Positions 41,324 through 50,791 of a stretch of 64,000 nucleotides of DNA are shown here, piece after piece. The notes below the pieces were generated by a model. The model ran no database searches and was not told the DNA's origin. It worked only from the letters and a program-made list of their open reading frames with translations. Positions within the stretch are counted from its first letter, which is position 1. Each line of letters begins with the position of its first letter. The position numbers and the translations under genes were made by a program. Source of the stretch: Duganella levis. Its GTDB lineage: Bacteria; Pseudomonadota; Gammaproteobacteria; Burkholderiales; Burkholderiaceae_D. The stretch is taken from contig NZ_WWCT01000001.1 of NCBI RefSeq assembly GCF_009857605.1, positions 310,001 to 374,000 on the forward strand, given 5' to 3'.

Positions 41324-42124
41324 ATGCAACTGTCCATCCGGCACGAAACGCGTTACACCTACACCTTGCCGCTGGCGTACACCATCCAGCAGCTGCACCT
41401 GACGCCGCGTGTTGAGCCGCAGCAACATGTGCTGTCCTGGAACCTGGCGGCGCCCGGCCATATGCACCGCTACACCGACGCCTACGGCAACCTGTCGCAC
41501 ATGATGACGATGGATACCCCGCACCAGGCGCTGTCCATCGTCGCCAGCGGCGTGGTGGAAACCACGGTGCCGGATCGCGGCCGCATCGTCGCCGACGCGC
41601 TGTCGCCGCTGATTTTTACCGTGCCGACCCGGCTGACGGCCGCCACGCCCGGCATCCTGGAGCTGGCGGCGTCGTGCTTGCCCGACGGCAAGGCCATGAC
41701 GCGCGACCTGATGTGCCTGGCAGAGCACATCTTTGGTGCGGTCCGGTATCAAAGCGGTGCGACCGCCGTGTCTACCACGGCCAGCGACGCCCTCGCCCTC
41801 GGCCAGGGCGTGTGCCAGGACCATGCGCACCTGTTCCTGGCCTGCTGCCATGCGCACGGCATTCCGGCGCGCTATGTGTCGGGCTATATCGACCCCGGCA
41901 ATACCGGCCACGCCGCCAGCCACGCCTGGGTCGACGCCTGGGTGGACGACAAGGATCACAGCGGCTGGGTCAGCATCGACGTCACCCACGCGCGGCTGAT
42001 GACGGATGCCTATTGCCGCCTGGCCACCGGTCGCGACTACGACAGCGCCGCCCCGGTGCGCGGCGTGCGACGCGGCGGCGGCACCGAGTCTCTGAGCGTG
42101 GACGTACAGATCGTGCCGCAATGA
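41324..42124 (+). CDS. Transglutaminase-like protease with Bact_transglu_N domain
   Basis: This is a 266-residue protein. The N-terminal beta-domain (SIRHETRYTYTLPLAYTIQQLHLTPR) is followed by a transglutaminase-fold core with catalytic Cys in LGQGVCQDHAHLFLACC, His in HAASHAWVDAWV and Asp in VSIDVTHARLM. Bacterial members usually act as cysteine peptidases. It stands between the alpha-E and Anbu genes with short gaps, matching the known co-occurrence. Confidence 0.93.
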   Translation: MQLSIRHETRYTYTLPLAYTIQQLHLTPRVEPQQHVLSWNLAAPGHMHRYTDAYGNLSHMMTMDTPHQALSIVASGVVETTVPDRGRIVADALSPLIFTVPTRLTAATPGILELAASCLPDGKAMTRDLMCLAEHIFGAVRYQSGATAVSTTASDALALGQGVCQDHAHLFLACCHAHGIPARYVSGYIDPGNTGHAASHAWVDAWVDDKDHSGWVSIDVTHARLMTDAYCRLATGRDYDSAAPVRGVRRGGGTESLSVDVQIVPQ

Positions 42125-42166
42125 GCGGTGTAAAATAACGATACTTCAAATCAATACTTTGCAACG

Positions 42167-43042
42167 ATGACTTATTGTGTGGGCATGCGCCTGGATGCCG
42201 GGCTGGTGTTTTTATCCGATTCACGTACCAATGCGGGCGTGGACCAGGTCGGCACGTTCCGTAAGCAGACCGTGTTTGAGATTCCCGGCGACCGCATGAT
42301 GGTCATGATGACAGCTGGTAATTTGTCGATATCGCAATCGATCCGCCAGCTGGTGTCGGAGCTGATCGACGATGCCGGCCATACCATCTGGACCGCGCCG
42401 AGCGTGTATGACGCCGCGCGCATTCTCGGCCAGGCGGTGCGTCAGGTGCATGAGCGCGATGCCAAGACGCTGGCGGACTTCGGCATCGAATTCAATGTCA
42501 GCATCATTTTCGGCGGCCAGGTCAAGGGCGAGCGTTGCAGGTTGTTCCAGATTTACTCAGCCGGCAACTTCATCGAAGCGCACGACGAAAACACCTATTT
42601 CCAGATCGGCGAAGCCAAATATGGCAAGCCCATCATCGACCGCGTGGTCACGCCGGCCACCTCGCTGGACGACGCCGCCAAGTGCGCGCTGATTTCCATG
42701 GATTCGACGCTGCGCTCCAACGTCTCGGTGGGGCTGCCCCTTGATTTGCTGGTGTATGAAAACAACCAGCTGGCCGTCACCCATTTTGTAACAATTGATG
42801 ACCGTAACGAGTATTTCCAGATGATCCGCAGCACCTGGGGCGACCAGCTGAAGAGCGTATTCGAAGGCCTGGAAGCGCCGGTGTGGAACGCCGCACCGGA
42901 AACGCCGGGCACAGTGTTACATTCCACCCACACTGGCGGCAAACCGGTACGGGTCACGCCACCGGCCGGCATGGCGGCGCCCAAGGTGTCCAGCCCGCCG
43001 TTGCAGACACTGTCACAGCAATTTCACGACGGACAACAGTAA
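42167..43042 (+). CDS. Anbu proteasome-type peptidase (beta-proteobacterial proteasome homologue)
   Basis: This is a 291-residue Ntn hydrolase. After the initiator Met the nucleophile Thr is directly exposed (M-T-Y-C-V-G-M), followed by DAGLVFLSDSRTNAGVDQVGTFRKQTVFEIPGDRMMVMMTAGNL, with Asp/Arg (SDSRT) and the Lys of FRK in proteasome-typical positions. Anbu assembles into open helical or ring-like oligomers; its substrates are unknown. The C-terminal tail after about residue 245 is proline-rich and variable. It is the last core gene of the ATP-grasp/alpha-E/transglutaminase operon. Confidence 0.92.
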   Translation: MTYCVGMRLDAGLVFLSDSRTNAGVDQVGTFRKQTVFEIPGDRMMVMMTAGNLSISQSIRQLVSELIDDAGHTIWTAPSVYDAARILGQAVRQVHERDAKTLADFGIEFNVSIIFGGQVKGERCRLFQIYSAGNFIEAHDENTYFQIGEAKYGKPIIDRVVTPATSLDDAAKCALISMDSTLRSNVSVGLPLDLLVYENNQLAVTHFVTIDDRNEYFQMIRSTWGDQLKSVFEGLEAPVWNAAPETPGTVLHSTHTGGKPVRVTPPAGMAAPKVSSPPLQTLSQQFHDGQQ

Positions 43043-43102
43043 TGGGACGCGCGCCCAACGGGGCGTATGATAGGATAAAGACAACCCATTCTGGAGCAAT
43101 GC

Positions 43103-43498
43103 ATGAGTGACGCCTCGCCATCGCAACCTGAACTGAGCATTTTCACGGTCGACACCTTGTTGAAGTACATGGGAAATGACGATAAAGCGCTGGCCATCGT
43201 CGCCAAGATCGTCCGTGACGCCTGCGTGCCGCGCATGACGCCGTTGGAACAGGCCGGCGCCGCCCTGCGCGAGGATCGCCTGGCCGAGGCCGGCAAAATC
43301 TTCCACAGCCTGCGCGGCTCGATCGGCGCGCTGGGCGCCAAACGGCTGGTGGCGGCCTCACTCAAGCTGGAACAGGCCATCGTTGAGCGCCAGCAGGCAC
43401 TGATCCCGCCATTATTTGCCGCACTGGAGTCCGAATATCAACTGGTGTTGCGCGAAGCCGACGACTGGCTTCAACGCCATGCCCCACCCGGCATCTGA
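43103..43498 (+). CDS. Hpt (histidine phosphotransfer) domain protein
   Basis: This is a 131-residue helical protein with the Hpt core AGKIFHSLRGSIGALGAKRLVAASLKLEQAI, where the His in FHSLRGSIG is the phospho-acceptor. It stands 60 bp behind Anbu on the same strand and may be co-transcribed, although no histidine kinase or receiver gene is adjacent. It could relay phosphate from a hybrid kinase encoded elsewhere. Confidence 0.85.
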   Translation: MSDASPSQPELSIFTVDTLLKYMGNDDKALAIVAKIVRDACVPRMTPLEQAGAALREDRLAEAGKIFHSLRGSIGALGAKRLVAASLKLEQAIVERQQALIPPLFAALESEYQLVLREADDWLQRHAPPGI

Positions 43499-43834
43499 GC
43501 TGCCATCACACTTCACGATTTGTGAAGCCACATTCATGCTGCACCGCACAGCACGAGACTAGCACGTAACTTTTATGCCATTAACGAATGGTTACAATTG
43601 TTACCCCCATTTGCCATGTGCAGCCTAGTTGCAGAAAATCTTCATGCTAATATCGCCAGCACTTGCCGAGCGTGCGCCATGACTTACAACAACTTTGTAG
43701 AATTCGGGTTCGATTGTTTCATTTTGCAAGTTATTGCGTAATAGACAATTTGCCCAGATGCAAGTATAATGGTGCAATGCATCGAGCTTTGTGTGCAATG
43801 TTTGTTTAATGGCTTTACAACAAGGGTCTAAAGT
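43499..43834 (+). promoter_or_regulatory. AT-rich intergenic region with a strong sigma-70-type promoter
   Basis: This interval holds no gene. TAGACA (43742-43747) and TATAAT (43765-43770) are separated by 17 bp, close to consensus, and point to the lipoprotein gene at 43835. Downstream of the -10, GTGCAATG is repeated at 43772-43779 and 43793-43800 (21-bp period). A small CTTCAC/GTGAAG hairpin (43511-43527) follows the Hpt gene. Confidence 0.65.
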
Positions 43835-44263
43835 ATGGAATTATTCAACAAGTCTGGTGTGTTGGTATCTGCGGTGCTGGTCACCGTTGGCGCTTTGATC
43901 GCCTGCCAGGCTCAGGAGGATGCAATTCCATCGTCGACGGTGATTGAAGCCGCCGCCATGCAACTCAGCCCTGGCGGCCAGCCGGCCGCCGAACGCCGCC
44001 TGCAAGAATGGGCCGACCAGGGCTCGCCGGTGGCCCAGCGCGAGCTGGCCCTGCGCTATCTGGCCAATCCGGACAAACGCCGCGAAGCGATGCAGCTGTT
44101 TGAGCGCGCCGCCAGCGCTGGCGACGCCCAGGCTGCCGTCGGCCTGGTGGGCATGTCGCACGAAGCCAGCAACGCCACCAACCGCGTCGGCAGCGCCGGC
44201 CCGGCACTGAACGCCGGCCGCGTGATCAAGGAAGCCGCCACCGCCAACTACGTCGCGCATTAA
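43835..44263 (+). CDS. Sel1-like repeat lipoprotein
   Basis: This is a 142-residue protein with a lipoprotein signal (VSAVLVTVGALIAC, lipobox LIAC at Cys24). Residues about 45-115 contain degenerate Sel1/TPR-like helices (AAERRLQEWADQGSPVAQRELALRYLANPDKRREAMQLFERAASAGDAQAAVGL). It is likely a periplasmic or outer-membrane scaffold. A strong promoter precedes it and an intrinsic terminator follows, so it is a single-gene unit, probably highly expressed. Confidence 0.75.
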   Translation: MELFNKSGVLVSAVLVTVGALIACQAQEDAIPSSTVIEAAAMQLSPGGQPAAERRLQEWADQGSPVAQRELALRYLANPDKRREAMQLFERAASAGDAQAAVGLVGMSHEASNATNRVGSAGPALNAGRVIKEAATANYVAH

Positions 44264-44285
44264 GCCGTCGCGCCGTCAAATACAG

Positions 44286-44317
44286 AGCCGCCCACCCTCC
44301 GGTGCGGCGGCTTTTTT
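44286..44317 (+). terminator. Intrinsic terminator after the Sel1-like lipoprotein gene
   Basis: AGCCGCC pairs with GGCGGCT, with an inner CACC/GGTG stem and one bulged base, followed by six Ts (44312-44317). Confidence 0.8.
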
Positions 44318-44332
44318 CTTTGGGAGTGAGGC

Positions 44333-45244
44333 ATGGACCGTCTGCGCGCGCTGGAAGTGTTTGTGGAAGTCGTCAAGCGCGACGGTTTTGCGCGCGCGGC
44401 CGAGGCGCTGGATACCTCGCCTGCCAATGTGACCCGCTACATCAGCGACCTGGAAGCCCATCTGCAAACCCGGCTGCTGAACCGCAGCTCGCGCAAAATG
44501 TCGCTGACCTCCAGCGGCGAGGCGCTGTTTGAGCGCGCCAAGTCGATCCTGGACGATGTGGCCGAAGCCGAGGCCATCGTCTCGTCCGCTACCTTGCAGC
44601 CGCATGGCGTGCTGCGCATCAATGCACCGCTGAGCTTTGGCGTGCTGCACCTGGCGCCGCTGTGGGCCAAGTTCATGCGGCTGTATCCCGAGGTGAAACT
44701 GGACGTGTCGCTGATCGACCGCGTGGTCGATATTGTCGAGGAAGGCTACGACATGGCGGTGCGCATCTCGCGCGCCGGTTCCACTGCCAACGTCGCCCGC
44801 AAGCTGGCCACTTCGCAGAATGTGCTGTGCGCGTCGCCGGACTACATCCAGCAGCGCGGCATGCCACAGACCCCGGCCGAGCTGTTACAGCATGACGGCA
44901 TCGGCTACAGTTACGCCGCCAACGCCGACGAATGGCCGATGCTGGACGCCAGCGGCCAGACCCACACGGTCAAGATGCCGTGCGTGATGCATACCAACAA
45001 CGGCGATACGGCGCGCGCCGCCGCGCTGGGCGGACTTGGCGTCATCTGGCAGCCGACGTTCCTGGTCGGCGCCGACCTGCGCGCCGGCCGCCTGCAACGC
45101 GTGCTGCCCGACTACCACATGCCGGATATGGACGTGCTGGCGATCTATCCCAGTCGCCGTCACCTGAGCGCCAAAGTGCGGGTGATGATCGATTTCCTGG
45201 TGCAGGAACTGGCCGGTACACCGCCGTGGGACCGCACCGCGTAA
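44333..45244 (+). CDS. LysR-family transcriptional regulator
   Basis: This is a 303-residue protein. The N-terminal wHTH (MDRLRALEVFVEVVKRDGFARAAEALDTSPANVTRYISDLEAHLQTRLLNRSSRKMSLT) is followed by a CrgA-type effector domain (GVLRINAPLSFGVLHLAPL, VDIVEEGYDMAVRIS). GGGAGTGAGG precedes the ATG. No divergent target gene is adjacent, so the regulon is unclear. Confidence 0.92.
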   Translation: MDRLRALEVFVEVVKRDGFARAAEALDTSPANVTRYISDLEAHLQTRLLNRSSRKMSLTSSGEALFERAKSILDDVAEAEAIVSSATLQPHGVLRINAPLSFGVLHLAPLWAKFMRLYPEVKLDVSLIDRVVDIVEEGYDMAVRISRAGSTANVARKLATSQNVLCASPDYIQQRGMPQTPAELLQHDGIGYSYAANADEWPMLDASGQTHTVKMPCVMHTNNGDTARAAALGGLGVIWQPTFLVGADLRAGRLQRVLPDYHMPDMDVLAIYPSRRHLSAKVRVMIDFLVQELAGTPPWDRTA

Positions 45245-45327
45245 AAGTTCCCTTTTTTCGTTTGAGGCAGATCATCTGAGCCTGTGCCCGAGCGCCGATA
45301 CTCCCAGATTGCGGAGGACAGGCGACG

Positions 45328-47262
45328 ATGGAACCGACACAATCCCAAGAGACATTTCGCGACCAGTTGCGTGCCTTTACGCAGCAGCACCGCGCCGGCC
45401 ACTGGCGCGGCAGTTTTGCCGAGTTCATGGAGCAGGTGCTGCCGCCGGCCCCTGGCCAGTTGGCGCGCTCATCGCATCAATACATCTGGGACATGCTGCG
45501 CTGGAGCGGCAAGCAAGGCGACGACGGCAAGCTGCGCTGTTCGCTGTTTGCCGACGAGTTGTTCGGCATCGATGACGCCCTGGCCCGCGTGGCCGACTAT
45601 TTCAAGGCGGCGGCGGCCGGGTCGGAAGTGGGACGGCGGCTGCTGCTGCTGCTGGGCCCCCCATCGGGCGGCAAATCGACGCTGGTGATCCGCCTCAAGC
45701 GCGGGCTGGAGGAATACAGTTACACCGACGCTGGCGCCATGTACGGCATCGCCGGCTGTCCGGTGCATGAATCGCCGCTGCATCTGGTGCCGCACACGCT
45801 ACGCGCCGGCTTCCGCGACAGTTACGGGGTGGACGTGGTCGGCGAACTCTGCCCGCATTGCCGCATGCGGCTGGAATACGAGCTGGGCGGCGACTTTCTG
45901 CGCATGCCGGTCGAGCGCATTTTCATCTCCGAGGCCGGCCGCAGCGCCATCGGCACCTACGCGCCGCATGATCCGAATACCGCCGATGTAGCCGACCTGG
46001 TCGGCTCGGTCGACCTGTCGCGCGTGGCCGAGTATGGCGATGAAGGCGATCCGCGCGCGTGGTCGTGGTCCGGCACCGTGTACGCGGCCAGCCGCGGCGT
46101 GCTGGAAATGATCGAAATCCTCAAGGTCAAGCGCGAATTCCTCTACCTGCTGCTGACGCTGACGCAGGAGAAAAACGTCAAGGTCGCCCGCTTCCCGCTG
46201 ATTTATCTCGACGAAACCATCCTGGCCCACACCAACCTGGCGGAATTCCGCAAGTTTTTGCAGGAAAGCGAAAACGAGGGGCTGCTGGACCGCATGGTCA
46301 TCGTGCAAGTGCCCTACACCCTCAACTACCGCGAGGAGGCGCGGATTTATCGCAAGCTGATCCTGTCGGCGCCGGCGTTCCGCGACGTCCATCTCGATCC
46401 GCATGTACTGCACGCGGCGGCCGTGTTCGCCGTGCTGAGCCGGCTGCACGAGAGCGAGGAGCGCGATACCGACATGGCCCGGCGCGTACGCATTCACGCC
46501 GGCGAGGACGTTGACGGCGTGCATCACAACGAGGCGCTGCGCGTGCGCAACAAGGAGCGGTCGCCGGATGAGGGCTTGTCCGGCGTGTCGCCGCGCTTTG
46601 TCATCAACGGCTTGTCGCACGCTATTATCCAGTCTGCGGGCCACAGCATCAGCACCATGGACTTGCTGCTGGCGCTGAAGGACGCGATCGAAAGCGACGC
46701 CCGCATCGAATCGTCGCGCAAGCGGCGCTGGGTCGATTATCTGGTGTTGACGCGCAAGGAGTTCTATAACCGCTGGGTCAAGGAGGACGTCCACAAGGCC
46801 TTGTTTGTGTCGTTCGAGCAGGAAGTCTCCGAGCTGCTGGACAAATACCTGGACGAAGTCGAAGCCATGCTCGACAACCGGCAGGTTAAAGATCCCATCA
46901 CCAATGAAGAGCGGCGGCCGGACGAGCGCTTTCTGCGCGCGGTGGAGGAAAAGATCCATATTTCCGACTCCGGCAAGCAATCGTTCCGGCAGGAGGTGGT
47001 ACGCAAGGCCATGAGCGCCTACAAGCGTGGCGAGCGCTTCGGGCTGGGCAGCCATGCGCAACTGCGCGATGCCCTGCAACAGTATCTGTTCGAGCAACGG
47101 CGTGACGTGCTGCGGCTGGTGAGCTCATCCAAGCGGCCGGACGACGAGGTGCGGGCCAAGATTTCCGCCGTCGAACAGCGGCTGGTGGACGAATACGGCT
47201 ACGACAGCCATTGTGCGCGCGAAGCGCTGAACTACGTCACCACGCTGCTGGCACAGGAGTGA
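45328..47262 (+). CDS. prkA: PrkA family serine protein kinase
   Basis: This is a 644-residue protein. An AAA+-like N-terminal domain (Walker A LLLLGPPSGGKSTLVIRL at about 110-128) is followed by the PrkA C-terminal kinase-like domain (VEEKIHISDSGKQSFRQEVVRKAMSAYKRGERFGLGSHAQLRDALQQYLFEQ). The CPHC-like zinc segment ELCPHCRMRLEYELGGDFLRMPVERIFISE is conserved. PrkA (YeaG) works with YeaH and YcgB in stationary-phase and nitrogen-starvation physiology. It starts the three-gene operon, with yeaH two bases after its stop. Confidence 0.95.
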   Translation: MEPTQSQETFRDQLRAFTQQHRAGHWRGSFAEFMEQVLPPAPGQLARSSHQYIWDMLRWSGKQGDDGKLRCSLFADELFGIDDALARVADYFKAAAAGSEVGRRLLLLLGPPSGGKSTLVIRLKRGLEEYSYTDAGAMYGIAGCPVHESPLHLVPHTLRAGFRDSYGVDVVGELCPHCRMRLEYELGGDFLRMPVERIFISEAGRSAIGTYAPHDPNTADVADLVGSVDLSRVAEYGDEGDPRAWSWSGTVYAASRGVLEMIEILKVKREFLYLLLTLTQEKNVKVARFPLIYLDETILAHTNLAEFRKFLQESENEGLLDRMVIVQVPYTLNYREEARIYRKLILSAPAFRDVHLDPHVLHAAAVFAVLSRLHESEERDTDMARRVRIHAGEDVDGVHHNEALRVRNKERSPDEGLSGVSPRFVINGLSHAIIQSAGHSISTMDLLLALKDAIESDARIESSRKRRWVDYLVLTRKEFYNRWVKEDVHKALFVSFEQEVSELLDKYLDEVEAMLDNRQVKDPITNEERRPDERFLRAVEEKIHISDSGKQSFRQEVVRKAMSAYKRGERFGLGSHAQLRDALQQYLFEQRRDVLRLVSSSKRPDDEVRAKISAVEQRLVDEYGYDSHCAREALNYVTTLLAQE

Positions 47263-47263
47263 T

Positions 47264-48385
47264 ATGCGCAATGATTGGTATGACCTGTTCTCACGCGGCT
47301 CGCGCGACTGGCTGCGTCACAACGACAAGGTGCGCGAGGCCGTCCGCCAGCATCTGCCCGAAACGCTGTCCGGCCCGGACCTGATGAGCGGCATCGGCGA
47401 GCACAGCGTGCAAGTGCCCCTGAAGTTGCTGCAGCACGCCCGGTTTCGCCTGTCGGACGAGCACAGCACCACGGGCGCGGGCCAGGGTCCCGGCCAGCCG
47501 GGCGACGTGCTGCGCTCGCCCTACTTCGACGAGGACGAGAATGGCGCCGGCAACGAGGGCGGCGCCGTCACGCTATTGATGGAATTTTCCATGGATGAAA
47601 TCATGGAATGGCTGTGGGAAGACCTGCAACTGCCGCAACTGGAACCGCGCGGCAAGGCCTCGCTGGACGACCCCGAGGTGGTGCGCGCCGGCTGGGACAA
47701 GCGCGGCGCGGCATCCCGCCTGGACCGGCGCCGCACCATCAAGGAAGCCATCAAGCGCCGCGCGGTACAGACGCAAGCGCCGCCGTTCACCAATGACGAC
47801 CTGCGCTTCCGGCAACTGGTGCAGCAACCCAAGCCCAGCAGCAGCGCGGTGGTGTTTTTCATGCTGGACGTGTCGAGCAGCATGATGATCACGGAGCGCC
47901 GCCTGGCCAAGACCTTTTTCTTCCTTGCCTTGCAAGGCCTGCGCCGCAAATACCACAAGATCGAAACCCGCTTCCTGGCGCACGCCGCCGAAGCCTGGGA
48001 ATTCAACGAGGGCGATTTCTTCGAGACCAGCGGCATGGGCGGCACCCTGGCGTCCACCGGCTTCCAGCTGGCGCTGGAATTGCTCCAGCGCCACTACGAT
48101 CCGGCCAACTGGAATAGCTACCTGTTCTACGCCTCCGACGGCGATAATTTCTCCGAGGACCGTGCCGCCGCCAGCGTCCTGCTGGAATCATTGGCGACGC
48201 AATTGAATTATCTGGCCTACGTCGAAACCTTGCCTGGCATGCCGCGCATACAGGATACCGAAATGGGCCGCTTGTGGAAGGAGCGCGAGCGCCAAGGCTT
48301 GCCCCTGTCCAGCGCCGTGCTGGCCGATGGTGACGATGTCTTCACGGCGATACGCCAATTCCTCATGCAACAGGCGGCGTCATGA
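47264..48385 (+). CDS. yeaH: YeaH/YhbH family protein (DUF444, VWA-like)
   Basis: This is a 373-residue protein. The N-terminus DWYDLFSRGSRDWLRHNDKVREAVR and the von Willebrand A-like MIDAS region SSAVVFFMLDVSSSMMITERRLAKTFFFLALQGLRRKY fit DUF444. It functions with the PrkA kinase. It overlaps ycgB by four bases (ATGA). Confidence 0.95.
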   Translation: MRNDWYDLFSRGSRDWLRHNDKVREAVRQHLPETLSGPDLMSGIGEHSVQVPLKLLQHARFRLSDEHSTTGAGQGPGQPGDVLRSPYFDEDENGAGNEGGAVTLLMEFSMDEIMEWLWEDLQLPQLEPRGKASLDDPEVVRAGWDKRGAASRLDRRRTIKEAIKRRAVQTQAPPFTNDDLRFRQLVQQPKPSSSAVVFFMLDVSSSMMITERRLAKTFFFLALQGLRRKYHKIETRFLAHAAEAWEFNEGDFFETSGMGGTLASTGFQLALELLQRHYDPANWNSYLFYASDGDNFSEDRAAASVLLESLATQLNYLAYVETLPGMPRIQDTEMGRLWKERERQGLPLSSAVLADGDDVFTAIRQFLMQQAAS

Positions 48386-49737
48386 CGCTGGACGACTACA
48401 CCCGCCGGCTGCATACCCTGGCCGCCGGGCTGGGACTGGATTACTATCCGGTGGACTTTGAGCTGGTGCCGCAGAACTTCATGCTGGAAATCGCCGTCTA
48501 CGGCATGCCGGTACGCATGCATCACTGGTCGTTCGGCCTGCGCTATATTCATCAGCTGTTGCACCACAACATGGGCCATTCGCGCATCTTCGAAGTGATG
48601 TTTCCCGGCGACCCCTGCCATGCCTACATGATGAACCGCAACTCCCTGGCCGAAAACGCACTGGTGACGGCACACGTGATCGGCCACGCCGATTTCGTCA
48701 AGCGCAATGCGCTGTTTGCGCGCTTCATGAGCATGGCCGGCGGCCGCATCCTCGAACAAAGCGCCGCCCGCGCGCACCAGATGGAAGACGCGCTGCTGCG
48801 CCATGGCCAGCAAGCCGTCGAATCCGTCCTGGATGCAGCACTGGCGCTGGAGCCGCACATCGATATCCATCAGCCGCTGTACCGCCCGCCCTACCCCGAG
48901 CAGCCCGCAGAACCGGCGTCGCCACCGGCGGCCGACGATTTTCGCCGACGCTACCTCGGCTTGCCGGGAGAGTCTGTGCCCGGCCCGCAAAAGCCGGCGC
49001 GACGCCAGATCCCGCCGTATCCGGAGCAAGACCTGTTGTGGTTCGTCGCCCGCTACGGTCCGGAATTGAAAGACTGGGAGCGCGACATTTTCCTGGCGGT
49101 ACGCGAAGAGGCGTTCTATTTCTTCCCTGTCCATGCCTGCCAGATCATGAACGAAGGCTGGGCCTCCTACTGGCACGCGCGCTTGCTGCGCGAAGCGGAT
49201 TTCCTGCCGCAGGATCTGTATCTGCAAGCCCTGCGCGCGCATTCCGATGTGGTCAGTCCGTATGGCAACGAGCAGCAACTGGCGCTGGCCATCAATCCCT
49301 ACCACCTTGGCTTTGCGATCTGGGAAGACATCATCGAGCGTGACGGCATCGACGCCGCCCGCCGCATCTGCGCCGAGGAAGACGACTTCGGCTTTATCCG
49401 CAACCACCTGAGCGCGCAACTGGCGGAAAAACTGGACCTGTTCAGCTACCAGGCCCGCAACGACGGCGAAACCCGCGTGGTCAGCCGCGATATCCACGAC
49501 GTCCACGAAGCCATCCTCGGCCCCAAGTACAACTACGGCGCGCCGTGCATCTTTGCCGAGCGCATGAATGATGACTTCAGCCTGGTGCTGCGACACGACC
49601 ACGCGCGCGACGGCCGTGGCCTGGACATGGCGCAAGCCGAGCAAGTCATGCACTACGTGGCGGACGTCTGGCGCCGTCCGGTCACGCTGCACACGGTGGA
49701 TTTCCGCGGCACGCCGCGCACGCTACAGGTCACTTAG
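48382..49737 (+). CDS. ycgB: SpoVR family protein YcgB
   Basis: This is a 451-residue SpoVR protein: the N-terminal [40 protein letters not shown], the family core [79 protein letters not shown], and the C-terminal DRHALVLRH-like [13 protein letters not shown]. It is the third gene of prkA-yeaH-ycgB. Its 3' end overlaps the convergent wbpP by eight bases. Confidence 0.95.
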   Translation: MTLDDYTRRLHTLAAGLGLDYYPVDFELVPQNFMLEIAVYGMPVRMHHWSFGLRYIHQLLHHNMGHSRIFEVMFPGDPCHAYMMNRNSLAENALVTAHVIGHADFVKRNALFARFMSMAGGRILEQSAARAHQMEDALLRHGQQAVESVLDAALALEPHIDIHQPLYRPPYPEQPAEPASPPAADDFRRRYLGLPGESVPGPQKPARRQIPPYPEQDLLWFVARYGPELKDWERDIFLAVREEAFYFFPVHACQIMNEGWASYWHARLLREADFLPQDLYLQALRAHSDVVSPYGNEQQLALAINPYHLGFAIWEDIIERDGIDAARRICAEEDDFGFIRNHLSAQLAEKLDLFSYQARNDGETRVVSRDIHDVHEAILGPKYNYGAPCIFAERMNDDFSLVLRHDHARDGRGLDMAQAEQVMHYVADVWRRPVTLHTVDFRGTPRTLQVT

Positions 49738-50791
49738 CCAGGTGCTGCTCGTACCAGCGCAAGGCCTGCTTGAGTCCGCGCCGCAAATCGTGCGTCGGCG
49801 CATAGCCGAGCAGATTGGCGGCCTTGCTGATGTCGGCCTGCGAATGGCGCACGTCGCCGGCGCGGAACGGCGCATAGTGCGGCTGGTAATCGCGCAGATG
49901 CGTGTGGCGTTCGACCAACAGTTCTTGCAGCAGCAGATATAGCTCGTTGAGGCTGGTGCGTGAATTCAGCGCCACGTTGTAGACCTGGTTGACGGCGGCC
50001 CGCTTGTCGGTCAGCGCCGCCAGCAGGTTGGCTTGCACCGCGTTGGCGACATAGCAAAAGTCGCGGCTGCTTTCACCGTCGCCGTTGATCACGAGCGGGC
50101 GCTGGCCGATCATGGCCGCGATCCACTGCGGAATCACGGCGGCGTAGGCGCCGTTGGCGTCCTGGCGCGGGCCGAACACGTTGAAATAACGCAGGCCGAT
50201 GGTGTCCAACTTGTAGCAGCGCGCATAAACGCCGGCGTACAGCTCGTTGACGTACTTGGTCAGCGCGTACGGCGACAGCGCGCAACCGATGTGCTGTTCG
50301 ACCTTGGGCAGGCCGGGATGGTCGCCATAGCTGGCGCTGGACGCGGCATACACCATGCGCCGCACGCCGGCATGCCGCGATGCATCGAGCATCTGGAGCT
50401 GGCCGGTGACGTTGATGTCGTTGCACAGCAACGGGTCGGCCAGCGAGCGGCCGACCGAACCCAGCGCTGCCTGGTGCAGCACGTAATCGGCGCGGTCGCA
50501 GGCCTGGCGGCAGACGGCCATGTCGCGCACATCGCCTTCGATCAGGTCGAAGCAGCGCCAGGCAAGCGGGCCCACCAGTTCGCGCACCTGGTCCAGATTA
50601 TGGCGGTAGCCGGTGAGGAAATTGTCCACGCCCACCACGCGCTGCCCCAGTTCCAGCAACGATTGCAGCAGGTTGGAACCGATGAAGCCGGCCACGCCGG
50701 TAATCACCCAGCGGTATTGCTCGCCTTGCAGCTTTTCGCGCACCAGCTGGTAGGCGCTGGCGGCGGGTGTGCCGTTGTCGTAGTCGCTCAT
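49730..50791 (-). CDS. wbpP: UDP-N-acetylglucosamine 4-epimerase (WbpP-like)
   Basis: This is a 353-residue extended SDR. The start at ATG 50791 has GGAGGT five to six bases upstream, inside the end of wbpO. Motifs are [76 protein letters not shown], and [22 protein letters not shown], all matching WbpP. It interconverts UDP-GlcNAc/UDP-GalNAc or their uronic acids. With wbpO it supplies UDP-HexNAcA to the adjacent exopolysaccharide machinery. The wbpO stop and this start share one base (TGATG). Confidence 0.92.
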   Translation of the reverse strand: MSDYDNGTPAASAYQLVREKLQGEQYRWVITGVAGFIGSNLLQSLLELGQRVVGVDNFLTGYRHNLDQVRELVGPLAWRCFDLIEGDVRDMAVCRQACDRADYVLHQAALGSVGRSLADPLLCNDINVTGQLQMLDASRHAGVRRMVYAASSASYGDHPGLPKVEQHIGCALSPYALTKYVNELYAGVYARCYKLDTIGLRYFNVFGPRQDANGAYAAVIPQWIAAMIGQRPLVINGDGESSRDFCYVANAVQANLLAALTDKRAAVNQVYNVALNSRTSLNELYLLLQELLVERHTHLRDYQPHYAPFRAGDVRHSQADISKAANLLGYAPTHDLRRGLKQALRWYEQHLAK

